A stretch of DNA of 64,000 bases from Fuerstiella marisgermanici (GCF_001983935.1 NZ_CP017641.1:5146001-5210000); one strand, 5' to 3'; shown: positions 1-9,435, numbered from the stretch's first letter. Notes: generated by a model from the sequence alone, not told the origin. Numbers and translations are program-made.

Positions 1-1390
1 AAAACGGCGCCCCATCGAAGGCGATCACGCCAATCTGATCTTTGTCGCTGAGCAGGTCTACCGCGCTGCGAGCCGCCTCTTTGGCGAGTTCGATTTTCTG
101 ACCGCCCATGGAACCCGATTTATCGATAATCAGCACCATGCCCAGCCCGGGTTTCTCTTTCTCTTTTTCAAAGTCGCCGCGCACGGGAAGCACTTCTTCC
201 ACAACCGTTTTGTAATAACCGCCCAGGCCAAACGATTCGTCGCCGCCCAGCATGATAAATCCGCCGCCAAGTTCGCTGACGTAGGAACGAATGATGTCCA
301 TCTGCCCCGCGGTCAGGTCCGTGGCAGGCACGTTCGACAGAATCAGCACTTCGAATTCCTGCAGTTCCGTCAGCGAATCGGGCATGCCGACGGCCGGGCG
401 GACATCAAGCTGGATACCTTCTTCCTTCATCGCCCATTGCATTGGCTTGGCCAGTTCCGGATCACCTTCGATCATCAGCACCTTTGGCTGGCCTGTCGTG
501 AACACCAGCCCGGCCGCAATGTTGTTGTCCAGAAAGCTGTCGCGAAACGGCCGATCAGAATCGCTTGTGTCAGCAGGTGGGCGAATTCTGGCAGAGAATT
601 CAGTGGGTTGAGTGACCTGTTGAGTAAATTGAAATCGGTTCTCGCCGGTTGCAATCTGTTTCGTTTCGGAGATGACTCGAAAGTCGCCCGCGAAGACTTC
701 AATCACGGCAACGTCGTCATGATTCGCGTCCACAACAACTTCGACACTAAACGGTTCGCCTTCCGCCACCTGACCTGGCACGTTGACCGCTGTCACCTGC
801 AACTCCGGATCGTCGCGCACAGGCAGCGGCACGGTAGAAATCCGCGCGCCGGTGCCATCAAGCAACGAAAGCACGTCGCCGTCCGTTTCGTTGCCGTCGC
901 ATAGAAGGACAATGTGAGGCACAAATTCCGGCGGAATCCCGGCCGACGCCACAGCAATCGCATCCTCCAGCGACGTCGCCTTCCGCCATTGCTTTTCCGG
1001 CTGAGGTGCTGCGAGTGCATCCGTCGACTCCGCAAAGTCACCAGGTTCGGCAGCAAATGGCAGAATGGCAAACTGTTCCGCGCCACCACTCTCAGTCGCC
1101 CTCTGCACAAACTGAGCGGCTGCGGCCTGTCCACGCTCATCAACGCTTAGACTTTGATCCACTACGAAAACCGTGAACACGCTGTCGGTTTTGATCATCA
1201 AGTTCAGCCCGGCCAGCGCCAGGGCCAACAAGCAAAAGAGCAACCCGCGTACAAGCAGCGATGCGAGTAGTTGCCGCTTTGGAAGATCAACAAGGCTTCG
1301 GCGATAGACGAGATACAGCGCAGCCAGCAATGGTAAAAGCCACAGCCATTGCGGGCGAATCAATTCCAGTTGTGGCCACTCGACGGGCAT
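1..1390 (-). CDS. VWA / GATase-like membrane protein, partial (3' end outside window)
   Basis: The minus frame is open from ATG 1390 past position 1, giving 463 visible residues. Two hydrophobic segments (about 15-29 and 41-66) anchor the N-terminus. A first VWA-like segment follows with a DxSxS motif (D78-S80-S82). A glutamine-amidotransferase-like region follows at about 310-400. A second VWA domain begins with IIDKSGSMGG, whose MIDAS Asp is residue 423. This order matches the large planctomycete VWA membrane proteins; their function is unknown and probably involves protein-protein interaction outside the membrane. The same frame stays open upstream to a TGA at 1532-1534, so a TTG start at 1507 is possible. 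The ATG fits family N-termini better. The gene lies downstream of pfk on the same strand, separated by 421 bases. Confidence 0.8.
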   Translation of the reverse strand, partial: MPVEWPQLELIRPQWLWLLPLLAALYLVYRRSLVDLPKRQLLASLLVRGLLFCLLALALAGLNLMIKTDSVFTVFVVDQSLSVDERGQAAAAQFVQRATESGGAEQFAILPFAAEPGDFAESTDALAAPQPEKQWRKATSLEDAIAVASAGIPPEFVPHIVLLCDGNETDGDVLSLLDGTGARISTVPLPVRDDPELQVTAVNVPGQVAEGEPFSVEVVVDANHDDVAVIEVFAGDFRVISETKQIATGENRFQFTQQVTQPTEFSARIRPPADTSDSDRPFRDSFLDNNIAAGLVFTTGQPKVLMIEGDPELAKPMQWAMKEEGIQLDVRPAVGMPDSLTELQEFEVLILSNVPATDLTAGQMDIIRSYVSELGGGFIMLGGDESFGLGGYYKTVVEEVLPVRGDFEKEKEKPGLGMVLIIDKSGSMGGQKIELAKEAARSAVDLLSDKDQIGVIAFDGAPF

Positions 1391-1724
1391 GAAGGTCTTC
1401 GCGTCCTGAATATCGTTGCAGACGACGCAAAGTAACGAAGATTGCTGCGTTCGGCGAATGAAGTCCGCCGTTGCAGGCGATGTTGACTCAAAACCACGCG
1501 CCGCCAATTCACCGGGGTTTCCTTCGCCAGCTCAGTCCAACCCCGGCCACACTCGATGAATCGTTGTGCGCATTCGGGGAATTATCTGACTCAGCAGACT
1601 TCGGCGCGAAGGTGTAGCAAGTGATCGTTCAACGCGGCGCTGATTCGGCTCTGGCGTCGCGCACGAATAGCGTTCCCGCTACGTTTACGCCGGCTCCCCC
1701 GTCACTTAGTGACCGCCCTGCCTC
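1391..1724. other. Spacer between pfk and the VWA gene
   Basis: No convincing gene is seen. Part of the minus frame immediately upstream of the VWA gene (1391-1531) is open and could be an N-terminal extension. The remainder has short ORFs only. The pfk-proximal part holds the family C repeat, listed separately. Confidence 0.5.
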
Positions 1725-1811
1725 CAGCGACCAACGGGAGCACCGCCGGCGCTTCCGCCATCATCCCGCTCACCAGCCCGCCACGCCAACCGCCCGCCGG
1801 GGCAGCCCGGC
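1725..1811 (-). repeat. Dispersed 3'-end repeat, family C, copy 1
   Basis: About 87 bp directly following the TGA of the phosphofructokinase gene (stop 1812-1814, minus strand). Two related copies lie at 14202-14290 and 36861-36953, each also abutting a stop codon in the same orientation. Read on the minus strand, it opens with a perfect 6-bp hairpin, GCCGGG-CTGC-CCCGGC. A conserved block GCGGTTGGCGT follows, and the copy ends in CGCCGGCGGTGCTCCCG. No T-tract follows, so it is not a classical terminator. Confidence 0.75.
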
Positions 1812-3071
1812 TCAATCGTTGATGCTGGTTTCGAGGAAGCGAGCGAGTTTGTGGAAGTCGCTGTCTTTCTCGATGAAGCGGACGACCGTGACCAGTGTGG
1901 CCGGGTCGACCAGCTTTTCGAAGGGCACGTAGTGAAGGTCTAACTGGCCGGAAACGGAAACCATCACGCCGTTGTGATTCTCTTCGCAAAGAGCACGATA
2001 GGCACCGACGCCCAGTTGGCTGCCGAGCATCACGTCGAAGGCTTGAGGCCGAGCACAGCGAGATTCGTAGCCGAGTTGCAGGCCGGTGACCTTTTTCTTG
2101 CTGCCGGTTTGACGTTCGAATTCGTCGGCAACTCGCTTGGCAAACATCTTGCCAAGGTCGACGTGAGCCACGGAAATATGGCCGTGGTCGTCGCGAGGCA
2201 CATCCTTGAGGACATCGTCAGACAGGAATTCGGCGAGGCCTTCGGCGACAACGATCACGCCATATTCTTTGCCTTGCTTGTCCTGGCGATAACGCATCAT
2301 GCGGACCATTTTCGCGACCAGCTTGTCGATATCCATGACTTTGCGGTCGGCTGTGGATTCCGGCGAAAGGTATTCGTCGGTGACGTCTTCGACACTGATC
2401 ACCATGCTGGCTTCGCCGGAAATTGCTGCTCCGTAGGCCAGCCAACCCGCACTGCGGCCCATGCTTTCGACCATGAAGTAAGCTCGGCCCGCTTCCGCAT
2501 CTGCGTGCAGATTGCGAATTTCGGTGCCCAGAGTTTCGACGGCGGTGAAGTAGCCGAAGGTGAAGTCGATGCCCATGTAGTCGTTGTCGATTGTCTTCGG
2601 CACGTGAACGACTGGGATCTTCTTGCTGCCTTCCGGAAGACTTTCCTGGAACAGCTTGAACTTGTTGGCGGTTTTCAGAGTGTCGTCGCCGCCAATGGAA
2701 ACCAGCGCGTCGACGCCCAACGAGCAAAGCGCTTCGTACGTGCGTTTCAGCGGCGCGATTTTCTCCGGATCTTTGAGGTCTTCCGGAGCGTTGACGAACT
2801 TGCCAGGGTTGGTTCGAGCGGTACCGATCAGGATTCCCTGCTTGCTGCGTGTGCGACGCAGCATGACTTCGTGCAGGCTGATGTAGTCTTTGCCTTCCAC
2901 CAGTGGCTTGTCGGCGGTGTAGTCAATCAGGCTTGAATAGCCGTGCTTGATGCCAACCACGTCGATGCCGTTGTTGATGCAGGAAATGGCACAGGTTGAA
3001 ATGACCGCGTTGGCGGCAGGAGCTGGTCCACCTGAAAACAGCAGGGCGACTTTTTTGATTTCGTGTGACAT
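1812..3071 (-). CDS. pfp: 6-phosphofructokinase, probably pyrophosphate-dependent
   Basis: A cytosolic glycolytic enzyme of 419 residues that phosphorylates fructose 6-phosphate. Glycine-rich N-terminus FSGGPAPAANAV; GGDDT at 127-131; PKTIDND at 158-164; ESMGRSAGW around 202-210. The second Asp of GGDD and the Lys of PKTID are the signature of PPi-dependent enzymes; ATP-dependent ones have GGDGS and PGTIDND. That is known family knowledge, so PPi use is inferred and could be reversible. The start is ATG at 3071, with no strong Shine-Dalgarno visible. It is the last gene of the run M24 peptidase-accB-accC-pfp, 75 bases after accC. A family C repeat follows the stop. Confidence 0.88.
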   Translation of the reverse strand: MSHEIKKVALLFSGGPAPAANAVISTCAISCINNGIDVVGIKHGYSSLIDYTADKPLVEGKDYISLHEVMLRRTRSKQGILIGTARTNPGKFVNAPEDLKDPEKIAPLKRTYEALCSLGVDALVSIGGDDTLKTANKFKLFQESLPEGSKKIPVVHVPKTIDNDYMGIDFTFGYFTAVETLGTEIRNLHADAEAGRAYFMVESMGRSAGWLAYGAAISGEASMVISVEDVTDEYLSPESTADRKVMDIDKLVAKMVRMMRYRQDKQGKEYGVIVVAEGLAEFLSDDVLKDVPRDDHGHISVAHVDLGKMFAKRVADEFERQTGSKKKVTGLQLGYESRCARPQAFDVMLGSQLGVGAYRALCEENHNGVMVSVSGQLDLHYVPFEKLVDPATLVTVVRFIEKDSDFHKLARFLETSIND

Positions 3072-3146
3072 GAAAATAGGGTTTCGGTGTTCAGTCTTCA
3101 GGGAAAGGTAAAGGGTACCGCGGATTCCAAAATGCAGTTTTGAAAT

Positions 3147-4484
3147 TTACCAGGTGCGTTCCACAAACGTTGTATCCACGGTGCCGGCGACAAAATCAGA
3201 GTTATTGAACATTTTGGCGGCGAGTGGCAGAGTTGTTTTGACACCTTCTACGGAAAATTCCCGCAGGCAGCGTTTCATGGTGGCAATCGCATCGTCTCGA
3301 GTTTGTCTATGCACAATCAGCTTGCCGATCATGGAGTCATAATACGGGCTGATTGTGTAGCCTTCGTGAACGTGCGAATCGAATCTCACGCCCAGCCCGC
3401 CCGGCTGACGCAGCTTGGTGATTTTTCCGGGGCTGCCTCGAAAATCGTTGTCCGGGTCTTCCGCGTTGACTCGCAATTCAATCGCCGAACCGTTGCACGG
3501 AATGTCCTTCTGTTCGAACGGCAGTTTTGCACCGGACGCGACCAGAATCTGTTGCTTGATCAGGTCAATGCCGGTCACCATTTCTGTGACCGGATGTTCC
3601 ACTTGAATTCTGGCGTTCACTTCGATGAAGTAGAAGTTGTAATCCTTGTCGACAATGAACTCGACGGTACCCGCGTTTTGGTAGCCGGATTCCTTAACCA
3701 GTCGCACGGCGGAATTGCAGATATCCTGTCGCACTTCGTCGGGCAGATTCGGGGCAGGGCTTTCTTCGATCAGCTTTTGGTGCTTCCGCTGCATCGAACA
3801 GTCGCGTTCCCACAGGTGCACAACGTTGCCGTGATGGTCGGCCAGCACCTGCACTTCGACGTGTCTTGGACGTTCGACGAATTTCTCCAGGTACACGCCT
3901 GCATTGCCGAATGCTTTTTCAGCTTCTGCAGACGCTGCCTGCAGACCGGCACGCAGGGAAACTTCATTCCCGGCGACTCGCATGCCTTTACCGCCGCCGC
4001 CCGCCGTGGCTTTGATCAGCACGGGATAGCCAATCTCGTTAGCGACCTTGACCGCTTCGTTGACGTCGGTCAGCAACCCGTCGCTGCCGGGCACACAGGG
4101 AACCTTGGCCGCCATCGCGATCGCTCGAGCACTCACTTTGTCGCCAAGTTGTGACATGGCTTCGTGAGGCGGGCCGATGAATTCGATATTACAGTCGCGG
4201 CAGACTTTGGCGAAATGGGCATTCTCCGCCAGAAACCCGTAGCCAGGATGGACAGCCTGCACGTTGCCGATTTCTGCCACGCTAATCAGCCGATTAATCA
4301 GCAGATAGCTGTCGGAGGCAGCCGCCGGACCGATGCAATAGGCTTCGTTGGCCAGTTCAAGGTAGTGAGCACCGCGGTCGGCTTCGCTGAACACGGCCAC
4401 CGATTCGATGCCCATTTCGCGGCAGGCGCGAATAATTCGCAGAGCGATCTCGCCTCGATTGGCAATCAGAATGCGTTGAAACAT
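3147..4484 (-). CDS. accC: Acetyl-CoA carboxylase, biotin carboxylase subunit
   Basis: 445 residues, the usual length. It carboxylates biotin on AccB using ATP and bicarbonate, the first half-reaction of malonyl-CoA synthesis. N-terminus [18 protein letters not shown] is the biotin-carboxylase signature. The ATP-grasp glycine loop [11 protein letters not shown] is near residues 160-170, and HxExQ-type catalytic segments ([24 protein letters not shown]) are intact. It is downstream of accB with a 160-base gap that contains a hairpin repeat. A role in fatty-acid synthesis is inferred from this pairing. Confidence 0.96.
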   Translation of the reverse strand: MFQRILIANRGEIALRIIRACREMGIESVAVFSEADRGAHYLELANEAYCIGPAAASDSYLLINRLISVAEIGNVQAVHPGYGFLAENAHFAKVCRDCNIEFIGPPHEAMSQLGDKVSARAIAMAAKVPCVPGSDGLLTDVNEAVKVANEIGYPVLIKATAGGGGKGMRVAGNEVSLRAGLQAASAEAEKAFGNAGVYLEKFVERPRHVEVQVLADHHGNVVHLWERDCSMQRKHQKLIEESPAPNLPDEVRQDICNSAVRLVKESGYQNAGTVEFIVDKDYNFYFIEVNARIQVEHPVTEMVTGIDLIKQQILVASGAKLPFEQKDIPCNGSAIELRVNAEDPDNDFRGSPGKITKLRQPGGLGVRFDSHVHEGYTISPYYDSMIGKLIVHRQTRDDAIATMKRCLREFSVEGVKTTLPLAAKMFNNSDFVAGTVDTTFVERTW

Positions 4485-4544
4485 TGGGGAAGGATTCCGT
4501 GTTCGCCTTAGTCGTACGGTTCGAAGATATCGAACGCCTGTGTC

Positions 4545-4627
4545 TGTGAGCCGCCGGCGCCAGCCGCTGGCCTTGTCAGTGCAGCGGTCTGCGTGGCAAG
4601 CGCTGCCGCAAAACCGCGCGGCTCACA
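4545..4627. repeat. Palindromic repeat between accB and accC
   Basis: Terminal arms TGTGAGCCGC and GCGGCTCACA are perfectly complementary, and GC-rich internal segments (GCCGGCGCCAGCCGC, GCAGCGG) can form further pairs. It occupies most of the 160-base gap between accB and accC. No second copy was spotted in this window. In an mRNA it could fold and affect the accB/accC ratio (inference). Confidence 0.6.
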
Positions 4628-4644
4628 ATTGCTGGAAAGTCAAA

Positions 4645-5130
4645 CTACGCAGGTTCAATGCGAAACAGCGGCTGACCAAATTCGACCGCGTCGCCGTTTT
4701 CCACAAGGATTTCCACGATCTTGCCGGCCTTCTCAGCGGGAATCTGGTTGAAGACCTTCATGGCTTCAATAATGCAGACGGTCGTGTCCGGCTGAACTGT
4801 TGAGCCAACGCTGACGAAGACGGGTTCTTCCGGCGTAGGAGAAGAATAAAACGTACCAACCGTCGGCGCATCGATCGTGATGCCTTTGGGAGCCGCCGCT
4901 GGTGCCGGAGCCGTCTCCTGCGGCACGGCTGGTGCAGCAGCCGCCGCTGCCTGTGGAGCGAACGCCACTTCCGGGGCGGCCACCTGACGCGGTCCGCGGC
5001 GTACTTTCCACGATTCGCCGCCTTTCCGCAGGCTGGCTTCTGTGACGCCGAACTTCTGCATTAGCTGCAGCATCTTACGAAACTGGTCCAGATCGAAACT
5101 GCCTTCATCCGGTTCGGTAGGTTTGGCCAT
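4645..5130 (-). CDS. accB: Biotin carboxyl carrier protein of acetyl-CoA carboxylase
   Basis: 161 residues. The N-terminal part resembles other AccB proteins ([20 protein letters not shown]). An Ala/Pro-rich flexible linker spans about 50-82, and a C-terminal biotinyl domain follows. The biotinylation motif is EAMKVFN with Lys125; most bacteria have EAMKMMN, so Val-Phe replaces Met-Met after the Lys. The start is supported by GGAG eight bases before the ATG. It lies between the M24 peptidase and accC on the same strand, an arrangement seen in many bacteria. Confidence 0.95.
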   Translation of the reverse strand: MAKPTEPDEGSFDLDQFRKMLQLMQKFGVTEASLRKGGESWKVRRGPRQVAAPEVAFAPQAAAAAAPAVPQETAPAPAAAPKGITIDAPTVGTFYSSPTPEEPVFVSVGSTVQPDTTVCIIEAMKVFNQIPAEKAGKIVEILVENGDAVEFGQPLFRIEPA

Positions 5131-5222
5131 ATAAATTGCTCCGGCGAAGCCGTTGCGGTTCGCGAAATATCAAGATGTTTGGTGCGATGTGAAAGTCGCA
5201 CACTTTCTAAAGAATGCCCCGT

Positions 5223-6335
5223 TTATGCAAGGAATTCGACAATCGCATCGTCGAATTCGCGAGGAACGGAAGACAAAACTTCGTGACCGTCACGAGTTAC
5301 CAGAATATCGTCTTCGATACGCACGCCAAACTTACCGGGCAGATAAATCCCGGGCTCAACCGTCACCACCATGCCGGGTTCGAAAACCTGATCGGTAAGG
5401 GGACTCATTCGAACGGATTCGTGGATTTCCAGGCCAAAACCATGGCCCAAGCCGTGCCCAAAGCGTTTTCCGAAGCCCGCGTCAGCAATGATATTCCGAG
5501 CAATCGTGTCCACATCGACACACTTGACCCCCGGTTTAATCGCGGCAATTGCGGCTTGCTGAGCTTCCTGAACTGTGTTGTACACTTTTTCCATCTGCTT
5601 CGATGGCTTGCCGGTGACGAACACGCGAGTCAGGTCGCTGCGGTAGCCGGATTTCGTTTCGGCCCCCCAATCGATTAACAGAATCGGGGATTCGCTCACG
5701 CTTAAATCGCCCGCATGTGCATGAGGCAACGCGGCCGTAGGGCCAACACCGACGATCGGTTCAAAGCCGGGCCCGGTCGCTCCGAAGCTGCGCATGGCCG
5801 CTTCAAGAATGTAGCGAATTTCCTGTTCGGTTTGATCCAGTGTCAGACCGCTGCGGACCACGGCAATGCCTCGTTCGGCCATGTGGACGGCATCTCGAAT
5901 CTGCTGCAGTTCCCACTTGTCCTTCACTTCGCGCAAACGTTCGGTCAGCCCGCCGGTGGGAACCAGTTCAGCGGCGGTAATCTCTTCCGACAAGTCAGCG
6001 TGTTGACCGAAAGTGACATGAGCCGGTTCGAAGCCGAGCCGCTTTGGCTTGGCTTTCTTCACAATTTCGCTCACGGCAACCTTCATCGGCTTCCGCGCGT
6101 CACGGATGTCAACATCTACGATGTCACATTCGTTTGCGATCTGCGTCTCGTACCGGGTATCACTGATCAGCACGGTGGCTGACTTGCTGAGATACAACCA
6201 CGTCGAATCACCGGTGAAGCCCGTGAGATAACGAACGTTCGCCAAACCAGTGACCAGCAATGCGTCGACACCAGCCGATTTAAACGAACGAGTCAGGCGA
6301 GAACGACGAGCCGAATAATCAGGACCAGTTGCCAC
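5223..6335 (-). CDS. M24 family Xaa-Pro aminopeptidase
   Basis: 370 residues. A dinuclear-metal peptidase that removes N-terminal residues preceding proline. The N-terminal creatinase-like domain covers about 10-135 and the pita-bread domain about 140-365. All five metal ligands are visible: Asp222 (LLIDWG), Asp234 (SDLTRVF), His298 (GHGLGHGFG), Glu327 (VTVEPGIY) and Glu341 (GVRIEDD). The start is GTG at 6335, preceded by AGGA at suitable spacing. It is the first gene of the likely operon with accB, accC and pfp. No signal peptide, so probably cytosolic. Confidence 0.92.
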   Translation of the reverse strand: MATGPDYSARRSRLTRSFKSAGVDALLVTGLANVRYLTGFTGDSTWLYLSKSATVLISDTRYETQIANECDIVDVDIRDARKPMKVAVSEIVKKAKPKRLGFEPAHVTFGQHADLSEEITAAELVPTGGLTERLREVKDKWELQQIRDAVHMAERGIAVVRSGLTLDQTEQEIRYILEAAMRSFGATGPGFEPIVGVGPTAALPHAHAGDLSVSESPILLIDWGAETKSGYRSDLTRVFVTGKPSKQMEKVYNTVQEAQQAAIAAIKPGVKCVDVDTIARNIIADAGFGKRFGHGLGHGFGLEIHESVRMSPLTDQVFEPGMVVTVEPGIYLPGKFGVRIEDDILVTRDGHEVLSSVPREFDDAIVEFLA

Positions 6336-6370
6336 GATGTAATTTCCTGTTGAATGAGTTTGAAGAAAAG

Positions 6371-6447
6371 TCGTTTAACCCGGAGGCGCAGGCGAGCGGT
6401 ATGACACCGTGCAATACCGCCTGCGCCTCCGACTACGGGTTAAACGA
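6371..6447. repeat. GTTTAACCC palindromic element, family A, copy 1 (short form)
   Basis: 77 bp bounded by TCGTTTAACCC and GGGTTAAACGA, with inner arms GGAGGCGCAGGC and GCCTGCGCCTCC. It lies between the M24 peptidase start and the helicase stop. Three longer copies are at 8521, 9244 and 45534. Ends and palindromic structure resemble a non-autonomous (MITE/REP-like) element; mobility is inference. Confidence 0.8.
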
Positions 6448-6512
6448 TTTGCTGCTGACCAGTCCATAAAATCCACCGTGATTGGCAATCTCGCACATCA
6501 GCGGTCCCAACA

Positions 6513-8420
6513 TCACGATTCAACCTCCGACGTCATCTCCCAAACGGACCGATACGCGCCGACTGTTTCGAACCAGCCGATCAGTGTCGTGAAGAATTCG
6601 TCCGAACCAAGCGTACCGCTGTCACCGATCACAATTAGCTTGCGGCGAGCTCGCGTGAGAGCCACATTCATGCGACGTGCATCCGACAGAAAACCGACTT
6701 CACCTTTGCCGTTGGAACGCACGGTACACATCACGACCGCTTCTTTTTCACGGCCCTGAAATCCGTCGACGGTGTCGATTTCGAGTTGATCAAATTCGGC
6801 ATTTTGACGCAGCCAGCGAACCTGAGCCGCATACGGAGCAATCACGGCAATGTCGGCGGGACTCAGCCCCGCTTCACACAAGGCGTTGACCTGATCCAGC
6901 ACCAAGCGACCTTCGTTCGGATTGAGCCGACTTAGGCCTTCCGGTTCCTGTTCTTCGTCCCAGCCGGCTCCGGCCGTATCGATGAACAACACCGGCGAAT
7001 CGTCGCAGCCCGACACCTGCGGCAGGTCGCTCAACACGTGTTGCCGCACCGATTCATGAGCCGTCAGTGAGCCATCATAAAACGTGTCGGACGAAAACTG
7101 CATGATCTGTTCGTGCATGCGGTACTGCACTGTTAATTGCCGAGTCGTCGCGTCGCCGTAGTGTTCCACAAGTCGCTGCATCAGGCTGACGGCGTAGCCT
7201 TCGCGAGCCGCCTCCTTCGACAGAATCGTTGGCGGCAACTGACAGTGATCGCCCGCCAGCACGACCTTTGACGCATATTTTAATGGCACCCAGCAGCCGG
7301 GTTCGACGCTTTGGCATGCTTCGTCGATGACCAGAAGATCGAACTCGTGATCGTCCAATGTGCTGAAGTCGAAACTCACCGTCGCACAGACAACTCGCGC
7401 CGTTGCAATGACTTCGTTAATCGCCTGGCGTTCCATCATTCGAGCGTGCTTACGCAGTTCGCGAGCTTCCTGACGCTGCTGATACTTCTGCCCCGGAGCC
7501 GGTCGGCCGCGCGTGTAGCGACTGGCTTTGCGATCGAGTTGCTCGGCCTCTCGATACATTTCCTGAATCACAGCATACGCGTCGTGCTGCGCAACCAGAG
7601 CGTCCAGCGTATGCGATCTCACCACTTCCAGAACTCGCGCCGGATGCCCCAAACGCACGGCCGGTTCGCCCGCGTTGACCAGCCGTTCCAACAGGTTGTC
7701 GACCGCCGTATTGCTGGGGGCACACGCGAGAACTCGTTCGCCGTTCGAAACCGCCTGGCGGATCAGTTCCACCACGGTGGTCGTCTTGCCCGTGCCCGGC
7801 GGGCCGTGAATGATGGCGAGGTCTTCCGAAGACAGAGCGAACTCAACAGCGGCCTGCTGGGATTCATTCAGGCTTTCGGACTTCGTCGATTCGAGCCCGG
7901 ATCGATAAGACGGTTCGCGATCATACAGAAATAAGTCGCGAAGCTGCCCCAGTCGACCCGTCGCTGTTTCTGCAACCTGCATGGCCGCCAGTTGCCGTTT
8001 GCGAGTCACCTCATCGGGCGACAAGTCCAGGCGGAACCGTTCACCTTCCGGCCAGTCGTCGACGGCGATTTCCAGCGAATCCGATTTTCGGCCGCTGACA
8101 ACTCCCTGAACCGACGATCCTGATTTGCCACCATCAGCGGACAAAATAATCGGGCTGCCAACTTTGAAGCGGTGCCAAGGCAGGCGTTCGGCTGATCGGC
8201 GTTTTTTCAGCGTGATCAGATAGCGTCCGCCGAGCCCCGACGTGTGCGTGCTGACGATCATATCCAGCAGCGTTTCGCCACCTCGTTCCGCCTGAGCCGA
8301 TGATTGCACCTTGCGCCGCTCTTCCAGCCGCTCGCGCTCGGCCTCGCCTTCCATATCCAGCCAACGGCGAAGATTGGCAAAGTGTTCGGCGGCGCGTAAC
8401 GGTCGGTTCGGTATGGACAT
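6513..8420 (-). CDS. Superfamily 1 DNA/RNA helicase, IGHMBP2/UPF1-like
   Basis: An ATP-dependent nucleic-acid helicase, 635 residues from the preferred ATG at 8420. An earlier in-frame start at 8483 would add 21 residues with no family character. A beta-rich domain precedes the motor, as in IGHMBP2-type proteins. Walker A GPPGTGKTTT is at about 206-215, motif II VIDEACQS is present, and the C-terminal RecA domain shows VDGFQGREKEAVV and the ALTRARRKLIVIGD segment. The substrate cannot be told from sequence. Flanked on both sides by family A repeats. Confidence 0.88.
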   Translation of the reverse strand: MSIPNRPLRAAEHFANLRRWLDMEGEAERERLEERRKVQSSAQAERGGETLLDMIVSTHTSGLGGRYLITLKKRRSAERLPWHRFKVGSPIILSADGGKSGSSVQGVVSGRKSDSLEIAVDDWPEGERFRLDLSPDEVTRKRQLAAMQVAETATGRLGQLRDLFLYDREPSYRSGLESTKSESLNESQQAAVEFALSSEDLAIIHGPPGTGKTTTVVELIRQAVSNGERVLACAPSNTAVDNLLERLVNAGEPAVRLGHPARVLEVVRSHTLDALVAQHDAYAVIQEMYREAEQLDRKASRYTRGRPAPGQKYQQRQEARELRKHARMMERQAINEVIATARVVCATVSFDFSTLDDHEFDLLVIDEACQSVEPGCWVPLKYASKVVLAGDHCQLPPTILSKEAAREGYAVSLMQRLVEHYGDATTRQLTVQYRMHEQIMQFSSDTFYDGSLTAHESVRQHVLSDLPQVSGCDDSPVLFIDTAGAGWDEEQEPEGLSRLNPNEGRLVLDQVNALCEAGLSPADIAVIAPYAAQVRWLRQNAEFDQLEIDTVDGFQGREKEAVVMCTVRSNGKGEVGFLSDARRMNVALTRARRKLIVIGDSGTLGSDEFFTTLIGWFETVGAYRSVWEMTSEVES

Positions 8421-8520
8421 GCGGCGAAGGATACAAAGCCGAGGGAACCGTGAAAACGATCCGACACACCCGAGTCGCGACAATCCCGAAACCCGATCGT
8501 CCCTTGATGTCCTGCATCTA

Positions 8521-8715
8521 CGTTTAACCCGCAGCCGAAGGCGCAGGCGGCGCTCTGACGGCCGTTTGGATCATTCCGGCCACAACAACGAAACCGCAGC
8601 CTCTAACTGTTCCCAAGAAACCTCGCCACGCACTGGACCGCGTGAGCAGCGCCTGCGCCTTCGGCTGCGGGTTAAACGATCGGGGCGACCGGGCGCTCAG
8701 GTGTCTGACGGTCGG
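8521..8715. repeat. GTTTAACCC palindromic element, family A, copy 2 (long form)
   Basis: The core 8521-8678 (158 bp) has near-perfect arms of about 33 bp, starting CGTTTAACCCGCAGCCGAAG and ending in the complement. A further stretch to about 8715 is shared with copy 3. Short ORFs inside are by-products of the palindrome. It lies upstream of the helicase gene. Confidence 0.85.
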
Positions 8716-8744
8716 AATCAAAATCGACAGACAAGAGCCTGCCC

Positions 8745-8935
8745 CACCGCAACTTGCACCCTTCCCGCAATTCATTGCGGGAGGGGTCGATCGAGCGAAG
8801 CAAGATCGGGGGAGGGCCGGGCCCGCGTGAGGACCTCGGCCTAATCTGGTGCTTTGCGTTCGCATGCCCCCCCCCTCCCGGACGTTGCTTCGCTTGTCCG
8901 ACCTCCCCCTCAGCTTCGCTGGGGAGAGGTGCAAA
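8745..8935. repeat. GC-rich intergenic inverted-repeat segment
   Basis: Contains CTTCCCGCAATTCATTGCGGGAGG, in two halves CCCGCAAT and ATTGCGGG, at the left. At the right is the self-complementary CTCCCC...GGGGAG block around 8906-8935. A run of eight or nine C lies near 8867. No coding character. It looks like a planctomycete-type intergenic repeat, but no second copy is present in the window. Confidence 0.5.
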
Positions 8936-8978
8936 CTTAGGCGATTGAGTAAGGCGGATCAGGCGAAGTGCCGCTCCG

Positions 8979-9042
8979 GCGATCGTGTCGTTTGGGACAT
9001 TCGTCTTCGATAGCAAGCTGAAACGAATCGGCACATGGCGGG
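8979..9042 (+). pseudogene. Remnant of a DUF3817 gene (C-terminal fragment)
   Basis: About 54 of 64 bases match the end of the intact DUF3817 gene (about 10695-10758) with one single-base deletion. The fragment reads IVSFGTFVFDSKLKRIG where the intact protein reads IVPFGPFIFDGKLKRIG. It then loses frame, and no N-terminal part is recognisable upstream. Most differences are at third positions or conservative, so it was once coding. It sits between two copies of the family A palindrome. Confidence 0.75.
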
Positions 9043-9084
9043 AACGTCTACGGAACGCGGCTAAAAACAGTTTAAAGCGGAGTA

Positions 9085-9155
9085 TGCGGAGACGCAGAGG
9101 ACCGCAGAGAGAAATACTGCCGGCGGCAAATTCTGCGACCCTCTGCGTCTCCGCA
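9085..9155. repeat. Inverted repeat with perfect 16-bp arms
   Basis: TGCGGAGACGCAGAGG at 9085-9100 is exactly complementary to CCTCTGCGTCTCCGCA at 9140-9155. The loop is 39 bases. It is unrelated to the family A ends. Isolated in a gene-free stretch, so probably another small mobile palindrome. Confidence 0.75.
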
Positions 9156-9243
9156 ACCTCAGCGTTTCAAATCGAGCGTGACCGCATCACTGCGAATGCG
9201 TTGCCTGGGTGCCACTGGCTTTGCCAGTGTGTGTACGGTTTCG

Positions 9244-9435
9244 CGTTTAACCCGCAGCCGAAGGCGCAGGCGGCGCTCTGACGGCCGTTTGGCAGAATCC
9301 GGCCACAACAACGAAGCTGCAACCTCTCACTGTTCACGAGCAACCTTGCCACGCACGAGACCGCGTGAGCACCGCCTGCGCCTTCGGCTGCGGGTTAAAC
9401 GATCGGGGCGACCGGGCGGCAAGGTGCCTGACGGA
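9244..9435. repeat. GTTTAACCC palindromic element, family A, copy 3 (long form)
   Basis: The core 9244-9401 has the same 158-bp length as copy 2 and nearly the same sequence, including the loop. The similarity to copy 2 continues about 35 bp past the right arm (ATCGGGGCGACCGGGCG...CTGACGG). The pair is therefore a recent duplication in direct orientation. The interval 9436-9722 shows no gene. Confidence 0.85.

Noticed and set aside
1974-2936. 320-residue plus-strand ORF opposite pfp
   Set aside because: It is the exact antisense of a clear enzyme gene; its residue pattern is a reflection of codon bias in the GC-rich sense gene.
3303-4154. 283-residue plus-strand ORF opposite accC
   Set aside because: Antisense shadow of accC, without any domain or start signal.
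8521-9435. Several 60-170 residue ORFs across 8521-9435
   Set aside because: They are produced by GC-rich palindromes and repeat between family A copies 2 and 3; no family resemblance.
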